From a virus, in IMG/VR virus record IMGVR_UViG_3300025133_000739, positions 1-20,572 of that record: a stretch of DNA of 20,572 bases. One strand, written 5' to 3'. Both the position numbers and the translations under genes were made by a program. The notes under the pieces were generated by a model. It searched no databases and had not been told where the DNA came from. It was given only the letters and a program-made list of their open reading frames with translations. This document shows, in pieces, positions 8,122-16,987 of this stretch; the stretch's first letter is position 1, and each line of letters begins with the position of its first letter.

Positions 8122-8703
8122 ATGGCACAAGACAGACGGTACGCAAGACTGAAGCACGCCCATCCCGGGTGGCGCGATATTATCGGTCCTGTTGATATTC
8201 CGTCTACCGGAAGTAACAAGCCAACATTGACCACCGTTGGGTCTGGGCCGTTTAAGCTCTGGGCCTTCGGCGTAGGTAACATGGCACAGTTTATATTTCA
8301 TGTGCCCCATGACTTCGACCCGTCTACTGACTGGTATATCCATACACATTGGAAGCCTTCTGGCACAGATGCAAACGCCGTTGTTTGGCAGTGGACGTAC
8401 TCGTATGCTAAGTCGCATGACCAAGAAGCCTTTGACCCAAACGGGACTGTAATTAGTGGGACTCAGGATATAAACGCCACCCCTGAGGCGTACAGGCACT
8501 ACACCACGGAGTCAGATCCGATAAGTGTAGACATCTCGGAGCCGGACGGTCTCATCATAGTGAACGTAGAACGCATAACTAACGGTACCACACCTCCCGG
8601 GTCAAACGAAAACGGTGATGATATCCTCATGCTTACGACTGATATACATTATTGGAGTACAGGCGTTCCTACTCCTAACAAAGAACCTAACTTCTACGTG
8701 TAA
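8122..8703 (+). CDS. Beta-rich virion protein following the capsid gene
   Basis: The product has 193 residues. Aromatic-rich strands, such as H-x-P-H-D-F at about 60-66 and W-Y-I-H-T-H-W at about 71-77, resemble a widespread phage beta-sandwich family with a H-x-H-W signature, usually annotated as a structural protein of unknown role. There is no signal peptide, membrane segment or catalytic motif. It follows the capsid terminator, with AAGGGA eleven bases ahead of the ATG, and precedes the tail adaptor. A head decoration or neck-associated role is inferred. A tail appendage is an alternative. Confidence 0.65.
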   Translation: MAQDRRYARLKHAHPGWRDIIGPVDIPSTGSNKPTLTTVGSGPFKLWAFGVGNMAQFIFHVPHDFDPSTDWYIHTHWKPSGTDANAVVWQWTYSYAKSHDQEAFDPNGTVISGTQDINATPEAYRHYTTESDPISVDISEPDGLIIVNVERITNGTTPPGSNENGDDILMLTTDIHYWSTGVPTPNKEPNFYV

Positions 8704-8718
8704 CCTAAGAGACAGTTA

Positions 8719-9429
8719 ATGGCCGTAACATTTCTACAACTGACGAACCGCGTACTACAGGTACTGGGTGAGGATGAGATTACTGTCGGCGTGACCGAGA
8801 TCTCGGATACGTACCAGAAGCTCGTCGCCACGTTCGTTAACCAGATCAAAGAAGAGGTAGAGGATTCGCATAACTGGCGGAAGCTCCGCCATAGTGTGGA
8901 CGTGACGGTAACAGCAGGTAGTAACACTGCAACCATCACGGGTACCAACGAACGAAGCAGACTCCTGCGTGAGTACGATCCTATTTCAGGGATAGAACGC
9001 CCACTGGTAGTTGACGTTACCACTCCGGATCAGGAGTTCCCAGTAAGAGAAGCGGACCTATCACGGCTGCTTTACCTGACTGACGCAAGCACAGTCACAA
9101 ACTCGCAGTACAGTTCCCAGTTCGCTATTGACGACAGTAGCGGGGATACACTTGACCTATACGTGTACCCATCTGCGGTGGTTAACCGCACATACCGCGT
9201 GAACCTAATTACGCCGCAGGAACGTATTGCCTTCGACGCCCCCCAAACTGCTATCACTGTCCCGGTTCGTCCTATCGAGCTAGGAGCTTTGTGGTACGCG
9301 CTAGAAGAGCGCGGAGAGGAGCTGGGCGTGAGTGGCGTATACTCAGAACAGAAGTACCGCAAGGCACTTGATGATGCTATCGGTACAGATGCGGCGGATC
9401 AGGGTGGCTACAACTTGGTGCCAGTCTAA
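8719..9429 (+). CDS. Tail adaptor / tail tubular protein A-like
   Basis: The product has 236 residues. The N-terminus (T-F-L-Q-L-T-N-R-V-L) and the following helices, then beta strands around residues 50-160 and a helical C-terminus, match the pattern of podoviral adaptor proteins (T7 gp11/P22 gp4 role) that bind below the portal ring. The assignment is by fold pattern and position, not sequence identity I can verify. It ends in a TAATG overlap with the nozzle gene. Confidence 0.75.
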   Translation: MAVTFLQLTNRVLQVLGEDEITVGVTEISDTYQKLVATFVNQIKEEVEDSHNWRKLRHSVDVTVTAGSNTATITGTNERSRLLREYDPISGIERPLVVDVTTPDQEFPVREADLSRLLYLTDASTVTNSQYSSQFAIDDSSGDTLDLYVYPSAVVNRTYRVNLITPQERIAFDAPQTAITVPVRPIELGALWYALEERGEELGVSGVYSEQKYRKALDDAIGTDAADQGGYNLVPV

Positions 9430-10982
9430 TGACGGCACAGTTACAGCCTGTCAATCTGGTTGCCCCGGGTTTCCGTGGGCTTAACTTAGCACAGGCGGGG
9501 TCTATTCTGTCCCCGGAGTTTGCCACACAGGCGGAGAATTGCCGCGTAGACAAGGCAGGTAGGCTAGCTGCGCGTAAAGGCTACAGTGACATAACCAGCA
9601 CAGACATTACTGCCAACGCCCCGGTAAAGACCCTGTTTGACTACAGACAGAAAGACGGCACTGTTGAGCTTATCGTGGCGTGGGATGGTGGAATAGCCAA
9701 CGACGCTGCTGACCCCGAGGGTAACGATATCTCCGGAGCGGTCACTGACGCAGATGGACGCTGGTGGTTCCAGAACTTTAACGACAACGTGTATGGATTT
9801 CAGGACGGCCTGACTCCGGTTGAGTACACGGGTGCTGGAAACTTCACAGCCATTACCGCCGTCTCAGGCACACTGCCTACGAGCACGCGAGGGGTGGCCC
9901 TAGCAGCCTTTGGTAGGCTGTGGGTACTGGACACTGACGGGCAGACTATAAAGTACAGTGCTCTCCTAGATCCCACACGGTGGGCTACGGCTGACGGTGG
10001 AGGGAGCATTGACATGACCTCCGTATGGGCGGAGGGAATGGACGTTGTGACGGCCATCTCCGCGTATAACGGCCAGCTCGTGGTATTTGGTGAGCGGCAC
10101 ATTATCTTCTGGAGTGATGGGCAGGGTGGTCAGCTCGGTATTCAGCCTAATGACATGTACGTTAACGACGTTGTTACGGGCACAGGATGTCTTACACAGT
10201 GGAGTGTGCAGTCGGTAGGTGATACTGACATGCTGTTCCTCGGACGTAACGGTGTACAGAGTATAGTACGAGTAGTTGAATCAGCCTCGAACCCAGTTAG
10301 ATCCCTATCAAAGAACGTCCGTAACGACATTCTCGATAAGGTTATCCCTCTCACAGATATTGATACTATCAGCAGTACATATAACCCACTGGATGGGTTC
10401 TACTTGCTGACGATCCCCGGGGATACCACGTTCTGCTTTGACCAGAGATACCCATTCCGAGATGAGGAGGGGGATCTACTGAACATTATAACTACGTGGA
10501 GTCTTGCTCCCGTCGCGTGGCTGACCCGCGAAGAGACCTTTGATCTGTATCTCGGGGATACGTTTGGTGTTGGAACATACCGCACTAACTCTCTGGATGG
10601 TACGGAGACCTTCAGGTTTGTCTACCAGTCCCCATGGCTGCAGCTTGGTGAGCAGTTTGCCGACAGGCTTAAGCTACTCAAGAGAATTGGGTCAATCCTT
10701 TTCGTAAACAATGACACAGAAATTGTTTACAGATGGGAAGTGGACTTCGACGTTGGATCACTCCGCAGTCGCTCAGTCAGCGTAGATGCTGACGCTACCT
10801 CCGAGTGGGGGCTAGGCGAGTGGGCAGAAGATGAGTGGTCTGGTGGACTTAGCCTACGTATTATTAAACTGCCAGCACGTCAGACTGGACAATACTTCCG
10901 CCTCGGAGTAGAGGCTGATATATCTGGAGAGTTTGCTATACAGCAGCTTGAACTATTTACTAAAATCGGAAGACTTGCATAA
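9429..10982 (+). CDS. Tail nozzle / tail tubular protein B-like
   Basis: The product has 517 residues, beta-rich throughout. The opening segment contains F-R-G-L-N, then a stretch ending in R-x-A-A-R-K-G-Y, typical of podoviral nozzle proteins (T7 gp12/P22 gp10 roles) whose sequence begins with a list of gene-product strands before a propeller-like body. Repeated W/F-G-D/Y turns support a beta-propeller, which I infer. One-base overlaps link it to both the adaptor and fibre genes. The nozzle would close the tail tube until ejection. Confidence 0.75.
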   Translation: MTAQLQPVNLVAPGFRGLNLAQAGSILSPEFATQAENCRVDKAGRLAARKGYSDITSTDITANAPVKTLFDYRQKDGTVELIVAWDGGIANDAADPEGNDISGAVTDADGRWWFQNFNDNVYGFQDGLTPVEYTGAGNFTAITAVSGTLPTSTRGVALAAFGRLWVLDTDGQTIKYSALLDPTRWATADGGGSIDMTSVWAEGMDVVTAISAYNGQLVVFGERHIIFWSDGQGGQLGIQPNDMYVNDVVTGTGCLTQWSVQSVGDTDMLFLGRNGVQSIVRVVESASNPVRSLSKNVRNDILDKVIPLTDIDTISSTYNPLDGFYLLTIPGDTTFCFDQRYPFRDEEGDLLNIITTWSLAPVAWLTREETFDLYLGDTFGVGTYRTNSLDGTETFRFVYQSPWLQLGEQFADRLKLLKRIGSILFVNNDTEIVYRWEVDFDVGSLRSRSVSVDADATSEWGLGEWAEDEWSGGLSLRIIKLPARQTGQYFRLGVEADISGEFAIQQLELFTKIGRLA

Positions 10983-12631
10983 TGCCAACATATACACAAA
11001 CTACGTTATTCGGCCCTAAGGATGGACTGACAACAGGCAACCCGCTCAAGCTCATCCGAGGGACTGAGATTGATACGGAGTTCAACGCCATCGCGGTAGC
11101 CATCGGCAACGCGCAGGATGACATCGGGCTGAACATTGCTAATGGGATCTGCCAGCTAGATTCTGGTGCCCTTGTGCTACCTGCACAGCTACCTCTTGCC
11201 ACAACCTCCGCCATCGGTGCACTTGAGACGGCCACGTCCGGGGAAGCGGATGCGGGTACTGCTAACGACAAGATTATGACTCCGCAGAAGCTGAAGCAGG
11301 ATTCGTTTCTTGCTGGGTGGGACGCCACGCTTGGCGCAGTCACAGCTACTACACTGGCAGGTACCCTGACGGGTAACGTCACTGGTAATCTTACTGGTAA
11401 CGTAACCGGGGATGTAGTTGGCGGCCTGACAGGTAACGTGATCGGTAACGTAACTGGTGACTTACTCGGTGACGTTGTAGCGGGGACAACGGTTCTGGAT
11501 ACTACGGGGGTAAATGTCGGGGCCAGTAATATTGTAATGGCCTCACATGTATGCAGTATTGCGACTGCAACAACTACCATTGCTTCCTCTGTCCTCTCCC
11601 TATCAGGTTCATCAGTATTCATACTGCAGGGTGAGGTGGGTCTGGTCGCAGATAACACCGCATCTGATGTAGACGCCCTTACCGTCAAGGACTTAGGAGC
11701 CGGTAGCGCATCTCGCCTAACAATCACACAGCCTATGGGCACCGACGACATCGAGTTTCGCGACGGTGCTGGTAATCCAGTTATCACCATTGATAACGAT
11801 GGGGGTTCTGAAGTAGTAGATCTTGCACAGATTCCCACAATTGCTGGGGCAGCGTTCCCCGGGGTGGACGGATACCTTAAGGGGCTGCAGCTAGCGAATA
11901 ACCTGACAACACCACTGCTGGAGATTGACGTAACGGTAGGCGCGGCAGCGGACTCTACTGGGGCATCTGTCTTAGCTGGTGCTGCAGATACTAAGTCTCT
12001 TAACTCCACATGGAGTGAGGGTGGCCTAGGCGGGCGAGCTTCTGCTATATCACGCACGGCTGACACATGGTACAGATTCTTTATCATTGGTAAGGCCGAT
12101 GGTACAACAGACTACGGGTTTGATTCCGTAGCAAACGATGATGCTGCATCCCTACTGGCAGACGCCACAGGGTACACCCTGTACAGGCAGCTTGGTTGGA
12201 TTCTTACTAATGGCAGTTCCAACATCATTGCCTTCCGTCAGCAGGGGGATACATTCTTGTGGGATGTCGTTCAGAATGACTTAAGCACGACTACTACACA
12301 CACGTCTGCGTCTCTCCGCACCCTATCGGCTCCGCCTGACGCAGATAACGTGCGGGCTAACTTTGTCCTATTTGGCCTAGGGGACCAGACCCCATCCAAC
12401 ACTAGTACCAGAGTGATGGTAACTGCCACTAGGCAGACGGACACAGCCCCCTCCGGTTACGTGTCTACTCAGATAATCCGAGGGCATAACGAAACCTATC
12501 TGGAAAATGATGTACGGTATGAGCTTCCTATGGATACCTCAAGCCAGATCCGGGTTCGTTGTGAGAACACCAATTATCAGTACGCGCTGACCACATTTGG
12601 GTGGGAAGATACGCGGGGACGGTTACTTTAA
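10982..12631 (+). CDS. Tail fibre protein with xTGN repeats
   Basis: The product has 549 residues. The N-terminal ~110 residues include an A-L-E-T-A-T-x-G-E-A-x-A-G-T segment (about 80-95) common to phage fibres, probably the virion-binding part. Residues 129-165 are nine four-residue units of the form (L/V)-(T/V/I/L)-G-(N/D/G). Residues ~290-549 resemble a frequent C-terminal beta-sandwich of phage tail proteins: W-Y-R-F-F near 363 and Y-R-Q-L-G near 401 with a G-D ending near 421. It lies between nozzle and membrane-protein genes. It is likely trimeric and involved in receptor contact, which is inference. GGAAG eight bases upstream marks the start. Confidence 0.8.
   Translation: MPTYTQTTLFGPKDGLTTGNPLKLIRGTEIDTEFNAIAVAIGNAQDDIGLNIANGICQLDSGALVLPAQLPLATTSAIGALETATSGEADAGTANDKIMTPQKLKQDSFLAGWDATLGAVTATTLAGTLTGNVTGNLTGNVTGDVVGGLTGNVIGNVTGDLLGDVVAGTTVLDTTGVNVGASNIVMASHVCSIATATTTIASSVLSLSGSSVFILQGEVGLVADNTASDVDALTVKDLGAGSASRLTITQPMGTDDIEFRDGAGNPVITIDNDGGSEVVDLAQIPTIAGAAFPGVDGYLKGLQLANNLTTPLLEIDVTVGAAADSTGASVLAGAADTKSLNSTWSEGGLGGRASAISRTADTWYRFFIIGKADGTTDYGFDSVANDDAASLLADATGYTLYRQLGWILTNGSSNIIAFRQQGDTFLWDVVQNDLSTTTTHTSASLRTLSAPPDADNVRANFVLFGLGDQTPSNTSTRVMVTATRQTDTAPSGYVSTQIIRGHNETYLENDVRYELPMDTSSQIRVRCENTNYQYALTTFGWEDTRGRLL
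11366..11476 (+). repeat. Degenerate 12-base repeat coding for xTGN units
   Basis: About nine consecutive 12-base units code for LTGN/VTGN/VTGD-type tetrapeptides (fibre residues 129-165). Codons vary between units, so selection has kept the protein period rather than the DNA. Such repeats are frequent in phage fibres and may act as a rod or linker. Confidence 0.8.
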
Positions 12632-12632
12632 T

Positions 12633-13190
12633 ATGAAGTGGCTCCCAGTACAGATAGCTGCGTGGATTGTAGCACTCCCCTACATAGTGGTAGGCAAGGT
12701 GCTATCCCTACCCATGGCAGCCATTGGCATGGCCACCGGCTGGCCGAAGGTGTGCTGGCCGTGGGACGCTAAAACGTCACCGACTGACCCTACCCCGGAG
12801 GCGTGGTGGTGGAAGTCTGGTCACTGGTCGCTGAAGCTGGGCAGAGCGTTCTCAGAATGGTGGTGGAGATCCGTGCGTAACGGGTTCTCGAACGGGGCAA
12901 GGTACGCACTACGCTCGTGCAGACCAGAGGATCTGGTAAGCCATGTGACCCCCGGGTCAGTCCACTACAAGGGACCAATCGAGAAGTCGTACCCTCGGTG
13001 GGATAACCCTCCTAACTACGTAGTTAGATACCAGTACGACAAGTCCCGACCATGGTTGGCGCGTTACACCTACACTAGGTTTGGTATCAGTGGGGGACGG
13101 TACTTCCTATTTTACGTAGGGTTTAAAGTAGACCGCACTAACGGCATGGGTTACTCGCTAAGGATTGGCGTGTTCCGTGATGAAGTATAA
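12633..13190 (+). CDS. Trp-rich membrane-associated protein, function unknown
   Basis: The product has 185 residues. A TTG 36 bases upstream is in frame but would lie inside the fibre gene, so the ATG one base after the fibre stop is chosen. Residues ~4-36 are hydrophobic with a Pro/Gly break, likely one or two membrane helices. The middle (about 45-80) has clusters such as WPWD, WWWK and WWWR, unusual for a soluble protein. The C-terminus is beta-like and basic/aromatic. I do not recognise the family with certainty. Similar Trp-rich small membrane proteins occur in phages. It may act on the inner membrane or in virion assembly. Confidence 0.7.
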   Translation: MKWLPVQIAAWIVALPYIVVGKVLSLPMAAIGMATGWPKVCWPWDAKTSPTDPTPEAWWWKSGHWSLKLGRAFSEWWWRSVRNGFSNGARYALRSCRPEDLVSHVTPGSVHYKGPIEKSYPRWDNPPNYVVRYQYDKSRPWLARYTYTRFGISGGRYFLFYVGFKVDRTNGMGYSLRIGVFRDEV

Positions 13191-13223
13191 TAATCATAAA
13201 CAATAATGAAAAAGGGAAACATT

Positions 13224-13445
13224 ATGACACTTAACCCTCAGCAGACTGCTGATCTGTCAGCGGCTGCATCTGCAGGGCTTGCCACAGCGACATGGATAGC
13301 CGAATTAAATGCCCTGCTACAGTTGGGCGCAACAATCGTAGCCATCGTGGCCGGTGCGGGAGCAGCATGGTGGCACATAGAAAAAGCAATTTCAGCTCGT
13401 AGGGAGAGACTACGTGGGAATGAAAGTAAGGGCCGCAGGTTATAG
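13224..13445 (+). CDS. Small one-TM protein, class II/III holin-like
   Basis: The product has 73 residues. The ATG at 13206 is rejected because AAAGGGA at 13211-13217 is the ribosome binding site for the ATG at 13224. One membrane segment (about 31-50) is preceded by a neutral N-terminus and followed by a strongly basic tail with several Arg. This resembles the short single-TM holins such as T7 gp17.5 in size and layout. It overlaps the following gene by 32 bases. It could also be an internal virion membrane protein, since it lies far from the endolysin. Confidence 0.6.
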   Translation: MTLNPQQTADLSAAASAGLATATWIAELNALLQLGATIVAIVAGAGAAWWHIEKAISARRERLRGNESKGRRL

Positions 13446-13875
13446 CGATGTAGATAGGATAGCAGATCTCGGAGACGAGTTCTGGGGGCAGACAGTTTAC
13501 GCAAAGCAGGGAGCCGTGTATCACGGCGAACAGGCGCGTAAGTTTCTTTACCAGATTATCAACAACGGCATTGTTCTTGTAGCCGAGGACGACGATGGGG
13601 TGCAGGGGTTCATACTCCTCGCTATCGTACCCATCCCATGGTGCCTCGACGCGCTGACAGCTACGGAGCTGGCATACTACGTTACCCCGGAGAAGCGTAA
13701 AGGTGGAGCGGGCATACGCCTCCTGCGGGAGGCGGAGAATGTAGCAAAAGACCGGGGCATAAAATACATAAGCATGGCTCACGTAAATAGCGTGGACCCT
13801 GCTACCCCAGAGAGTGTGTACACACGACTTGGGTATTCTAAAACAGAGACGTTTTTTAGCAAGGACTTAAAGTAA
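13414..13875 (+). CDS. GNAT-fold acetyltransferase, T7 gp13-like position
   Basis: The product has 153 residues from a GTG with AGGGAG seven bases upstream; an ATG six bases later is the alternative. GNAT features are visible: beta strands at residues ~53-57 and 65-71, a strand E-L-A-Y-Y-V at 85-90, and R95-x-x-G98-x-G100, the acetyl-CoA pyrophosphate-binding motif, followed by a helix. T7 gp13 is an internal virion assembly protein with an acyltransferase-like fold, and this gene occupies the same place directly before three internal proteins. Whether it is enzymatically active or structural is not known; the intact motif favours cofactor binding. Confidence 0.8.
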   Translation: MGMKVRAAGYSDVDRIADLGDEFWGQTVYAKQGAVYHGEQARKFLYQIINNGIVLVAEDDDGVQGFILLAIVPIPWCLDALTATELAYYVTPEKRKGGAGIRLLREAENVAKDRGIKYISMAHVNSVDPATPESVYTRLGYSKTETFFSKDLK

Positions 13876-15647
13876 TGGCAGGATCAGCGATAGGCGCAGT
13901 TGTAGGTGGGGGACTTTCCCTTCTCGGAGCGAGTAAGCAGGCGTCCGCCACGCGTGACGCTAGTCGGCAGATGACCACAGAGCTTAGTCTCCCTACTCTA
14001 CTATCACCGGGAGGTGGTATCACTGGGTTAGGCGAGCTATACCCTAATGCGGGGAGTACTACCGGAGGTTCCCTTCTGGCGGGGCTTACGGGCGCTTCGG
14101 GTGCCATTCCTCCCAATGGGAGTGGCATGTTCACCCCCGCTGGTAGTCTTGCAGTAGACCCTAACACACTGCCTCCGGGTGTAGACCCGAATGCGGTAGC
14201 TGCCGACCCCGAGGGGTACCAGCAGTGGCTAGCGCAGCAGCAGGCACAACAGTTCGCAGCAGATGGTAGTGTTGCCCTACCCGGGGGGGCGGTCTTTGGC
14301 TCTCCTACTCCTACTGCACAGCCGGAGGCTCCGGAACGAGCACCCCGCAGACCCAGTGGTGGTGGTGGTGGAAGTCCCCTGCGGCGATTCGTAGAGGGGG
14401 GGCTTGGCATGATTGATAGAAACAGAAACCCAAGTGAACCCGGACCAGAAACCATGATAAGTGGTATCCCGGGGCTGGGTAACAACGCCTTTGCTCCTTA
14501 CGCGGGCAAGGAAACCCTGATGAGTTCGCTGGGGGACCGAGAACCTGCACGAGCAGGGCTGGTTGACTTCGCAAATATGAAGCTACTCGACGCAGGCTAT
14601 GGCCACGACGCGCTTCCCGGCAATGTGCAGGATGCTGATAGCATTGCTCAGCAGCAGCTTCTTGACCCACTTCACACGGGGGCAGAGCAGGGACTTAACT
14701 TACTATCCGGTACTGCGGGTGTTGCCTTAGGTGGTAACTTCCAGCAGTTTGGAGACAGATTAACAAATGGATTCCGTGAGGGATTTTCAGGACAGGCATT
14801 TGACGCATCGGCAAACCAGATGGGGATTGCTAACTCATCACCTCAGGCAGCTACAGACGCAGCGTTGGCTAACTTTCGTGCGCAGGCTATGCCTGAGAAC
14901 CAGCGTGCTGCTAATAGTGCTCTTAGTCGTCTCTTCTCGACTGGTCGCCTTGGCACTACAGGTGGGGCCAATCAGTACGGGCGTCTGGTTGAAGCACAGG
15001 ATCGTCAGGATCTTCAGTTCCAGCAGGCAGCCCTGAACGAGGGACGAGCAGTGCAGAGTCAGGCAGCTAACCTGTCTACTGGTTTCCAGAATCAGGGTAC
15101 AGTTAACACCAGCCTTGGTGAGCAGCTACTGTCCGGAGCATACTCCCGCTTTGGTGACACCCTTGGCCTTGCTGGGGACCTTAACCAGAGTCGCTTCACA
15201 CGCGGAGCTGCAGCTGCAGACTTCGGACGTGCAGGTGCTCAGACGAATCTTCAGAACCAGATCGGTCTTTCCGGACTGGGACAGCAACTTCAGGGAGGTG
15301 ATCTTACTCTGGCGTTACAGGCGCTGCAGGGGGAAGGGGCGCTACAGCAGCAGAGTCGTGACCAGATTGCTACCGCGCTTAACGTGGGTGTTTCACAGGC
15401 TAATGCCGAGATCGGTGCTGGGTCCAACCTAGCCGCTCTGGCACAGAACCCGAACTTTGGTGCGAGTCCCCTGACAGCAATCGGGGGGGCTATCGCTAAC
15501 AACTCAGGTAGCATCGGCAACTTCTTCAGCAACCTAGGAAGTACACCATCCACTAACATCGGTGGTACGGCGGCACCTCTGGTACCCACAAGCAACTTCA
15601 GTAACTTTAATTTAGCAGACGGGTCTACGTACTCGCCCTTCGGCTAG
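13875..15647 (+). CDS. Internal virion (DNA ejection) protein, gp14-like
   Basis: The product has 590 residues. The first ~25 residues are Gly/Ala/Val-rich and hydrophobic (MAGSAIGAVVGGGLSLLGA), as in podoviral ejection proteins thought to form the outer-membrane pore. The rest is low in aromatic residues and rich in Gly, Gln, Ala and Asn, with a long Gln-rich helical stretch at about 340-520. T7 gp14 is much shorter (196 aa), so this is an expanded version or only an analogue. The start is a one-base overlap after the GNAT stop, with AAGGA nine bases upstream. The assignment rests on position and composition. Confidence 0.7.
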   Translation: MAGSAIGAVVGGGLSLLGASKQASATRDASRQMTTELSLPTLLSPGGGITGLGELYPNAGSTTGGSLLAGLTGASGAIPPNGSGMFTPAGSLAVDPNTLPPGVDPNAVAADPEGYQQWLAQQQAQQFAADGSVALPGGAVFGSPTPTAQPEAPERAPRRPSGGGGGSPLRRFVEGGLGMIDRNRNPSEPGPETMISGIPGLGNNAFAPYAGKETLMSSLGDREPARAGLVDFANMKLLDAGYGHDALPGNVQDADSIAQQQLLDPLHTGAEQGLNLLSGTAGVALGGNFQQFGDRLTNGFREGFSGQAFDASANQMGIANSSPQAATDAALANFRAQAMPENQRAANSALSRLFSTGRLGTTGGANQYGRLVEAQDRQDLQFQQAALNEGRAVQSQAANLSTGFQNQGTVNTSLGEQLLSGAYSRFGDTLGLAGDLNQSRFTRGAAAADFGRAGAQTNLQNQIGLSGLGQQLQGGDLTLALQALQGEGALQQQSRDQIATALNVGVSQANAEIGAGSNLAALAQNPNFGASPLTAIGGAIANNSGSIGNFFSNLGSTPSTNIGGTAAPLVPTSNFSNFNLADGSTYSPFG

Positions 15648-15658
15648 GGGCTTATACC

Positions 15659-16987
15659 ATGGCTAATTTCGCAGGGTTTGAAATTGAAACTCCTCAGGAG
15701 ATGCTTACGCGTCTTAACGCCCAGCGGGCGAAGATCATGTCTGGCAACGACGTTAACGCGATTAACTTCGAGGCGACAGATGGCATCCTGAAAGCAATCT
15801 TTGGCGATCCGGAGAAGGAGCTAGCTGGGTCAAGAACAGATGCAGCTACTGCAGCGTTTGCAGACACTGAGCAGATGGAAGGGGAAGATGATATTGCTTT
15901 CCGCCAGCGTCAGGTGCAGACATTCTTCGACGAGGTTAAGCACACAGACCCAGCCCTCGCTGCACAGGCAGCCGAGGAGCTTACGTCTATCCAGAACGAA
16001 AGGGTAGAACGTGACATGCTGATGTCGCAGGAGGAGCGTCGTAAGAGTAACGAGCAGAGATTAGCAGATCAGGAACGGGACAGACAGGAAGATCGTTCGC
16101 GTAAGAACGTGTTCAACAACCTTGGCTACGCATATGACAGACGCACAGGCAAGGCTACTGCGTTCAACCTGTCCACTCCAGAGGGTAAGGCTAAGCTGGT
16201 CGAGGCGAGCAAGAACCCAGATACCACAGTGCTAACTCGTGAAGAGATGGCAAACATGGACGAGCGCAAGGCACGAGAAGCTGACTCCCGTTACTGGAAC
16301 AACAGTGACCGGAGTGAGAAGATTGGTACCTACGAGGCTACGTTTGACTCCTACAACAGAGTAGGACGTATGATGGAGATCGTCGGTACAGAGCCTGACA
16401 CCCTGACAACTGTCGCGGGTATTGAGAAGGCTATCTCAAACCTTGAAGCTGAAGTTGGCGCTTTCGAGAATGCTACTGGTGCAGACCTTACCATGATCGA
16501 GAAGTGGCGCGGTAGACTGAAGCAGGAAGTTGACGCAGCTGCGCGAGCACGCGGTGTTACTGACTCCATGCTACTTAGCGTAGCGTACTCATGGGCCAAG
16601 GCCAAAGACCCGGGTGGTCGTCTGTCCGATAAGGACTTGGACTTAGCTATCCAGATGGTTGGTGGTAAGAACGCTAACCCCACTATCTTCGCACGTACAG
16701 TGCTTGAAGAAATGGAACTCCAGTCTAAGAAGCTGGAGGATGGGGCTGAGTTGTGGAATGAGGACCCTAGCTTCCGTAAGTCTATAGATGGCAGACTGCT
16801 GGAGAAGGCACACACCATGCTCGGAGAGAAGCGAGAAAATCTACGTGGCGTAGTGAGACAGCACCTACCAGAAGCAGAGTACAACGAGATTGTGCACGGT
16901 ATTCCAGCTAAGCCAGCGGGCGTGACCCCACAGGTAAACCCTGAGAATGGCCCAGCACAGATCCGAATTAAAGGGATTGATTACTAA
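15659..16987 (+). CDS. Internal virion protein, second of three
   Basis: The product has 442 residues, mostly charged helix. Residues ~95-150 are a strongly charged coiled coil (Glu/Arg/Gln-rich). No signal peptide, membrane segment, transglycosylase (E-x-S) or other catalytic motif is seen. By order it corresponds to T7 gp15 or P22 ejection-protein position, and probably contributes to the periplasmic conduit. AGGGG nine bases upstream of the ATG supports the start. Homology to any named family cannot be verified by eye. Confidence 0.65.
   Translation: MANFAGFEIETPQEMLTRLNAQRAKIMSGNDVNAINFEATDGILKAIFGDPEKELAGSRTDAATAAFADTEQMEGEDDIAFRQRQVQTFFDEVKHTDPALAAQAAEELTSIQNERVERDMLMSQEERRKSNEQRLADQERDRQEDRSRKNVFNNLGYAYDRRTGKATAFNLSTPEGKAKLVEASKNPDTTVLTREEMANMDERKAREADSRYWNNSDRSEKIGTYEATFDSYNRVGRMMEIVGTEPDTLTTVAGIEKAISNLEAEVGAFENATGADLTMIEKWRGRLKQEVDAAARARGVTDSMLLSVAYSWAKAKDPGGRLSDKDLDLAIQMVGGKNANPTIFARTVLEEMELQSKKLEDGAELWNEDPSFRKSIDGRLLEKAHTMLGEKRENLRGVVRQHLPEAEYNEIVHGIPAKPAGVTPQVNPENGPAQIRIKGIDY

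Noticed and set aside
10960-12087. Long - strand ORF of 375 codons opposite the tail fibre gene
   Set aside because: It is a shadow of the fibre gene: Thr/Val/Pro repeats mirror the xTGN codons, no ribosome binding site is evident, and the + strand frame has clear fibre features.
12400-12631. Diversity-generating retroelement variable region at the fibre C-terminus
   Set aside because: No reverse transcriptase, template repeat or C-type lectin signature is present in the window.
12597-12632. TTG start for the Trp-rich membrane protein
   Set aside because: It would lie in the fibre gene with no ribosome binding site; the ATG directly after the fibre stop is simpler.
13856-14485. - strand ORF opposite the gp14-like gene
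   Set aside because: The Pro/Gly/Ser-rich translation mirrors Gly-rich codons of the + strand gene, and it overlaps a well supported gene completely.
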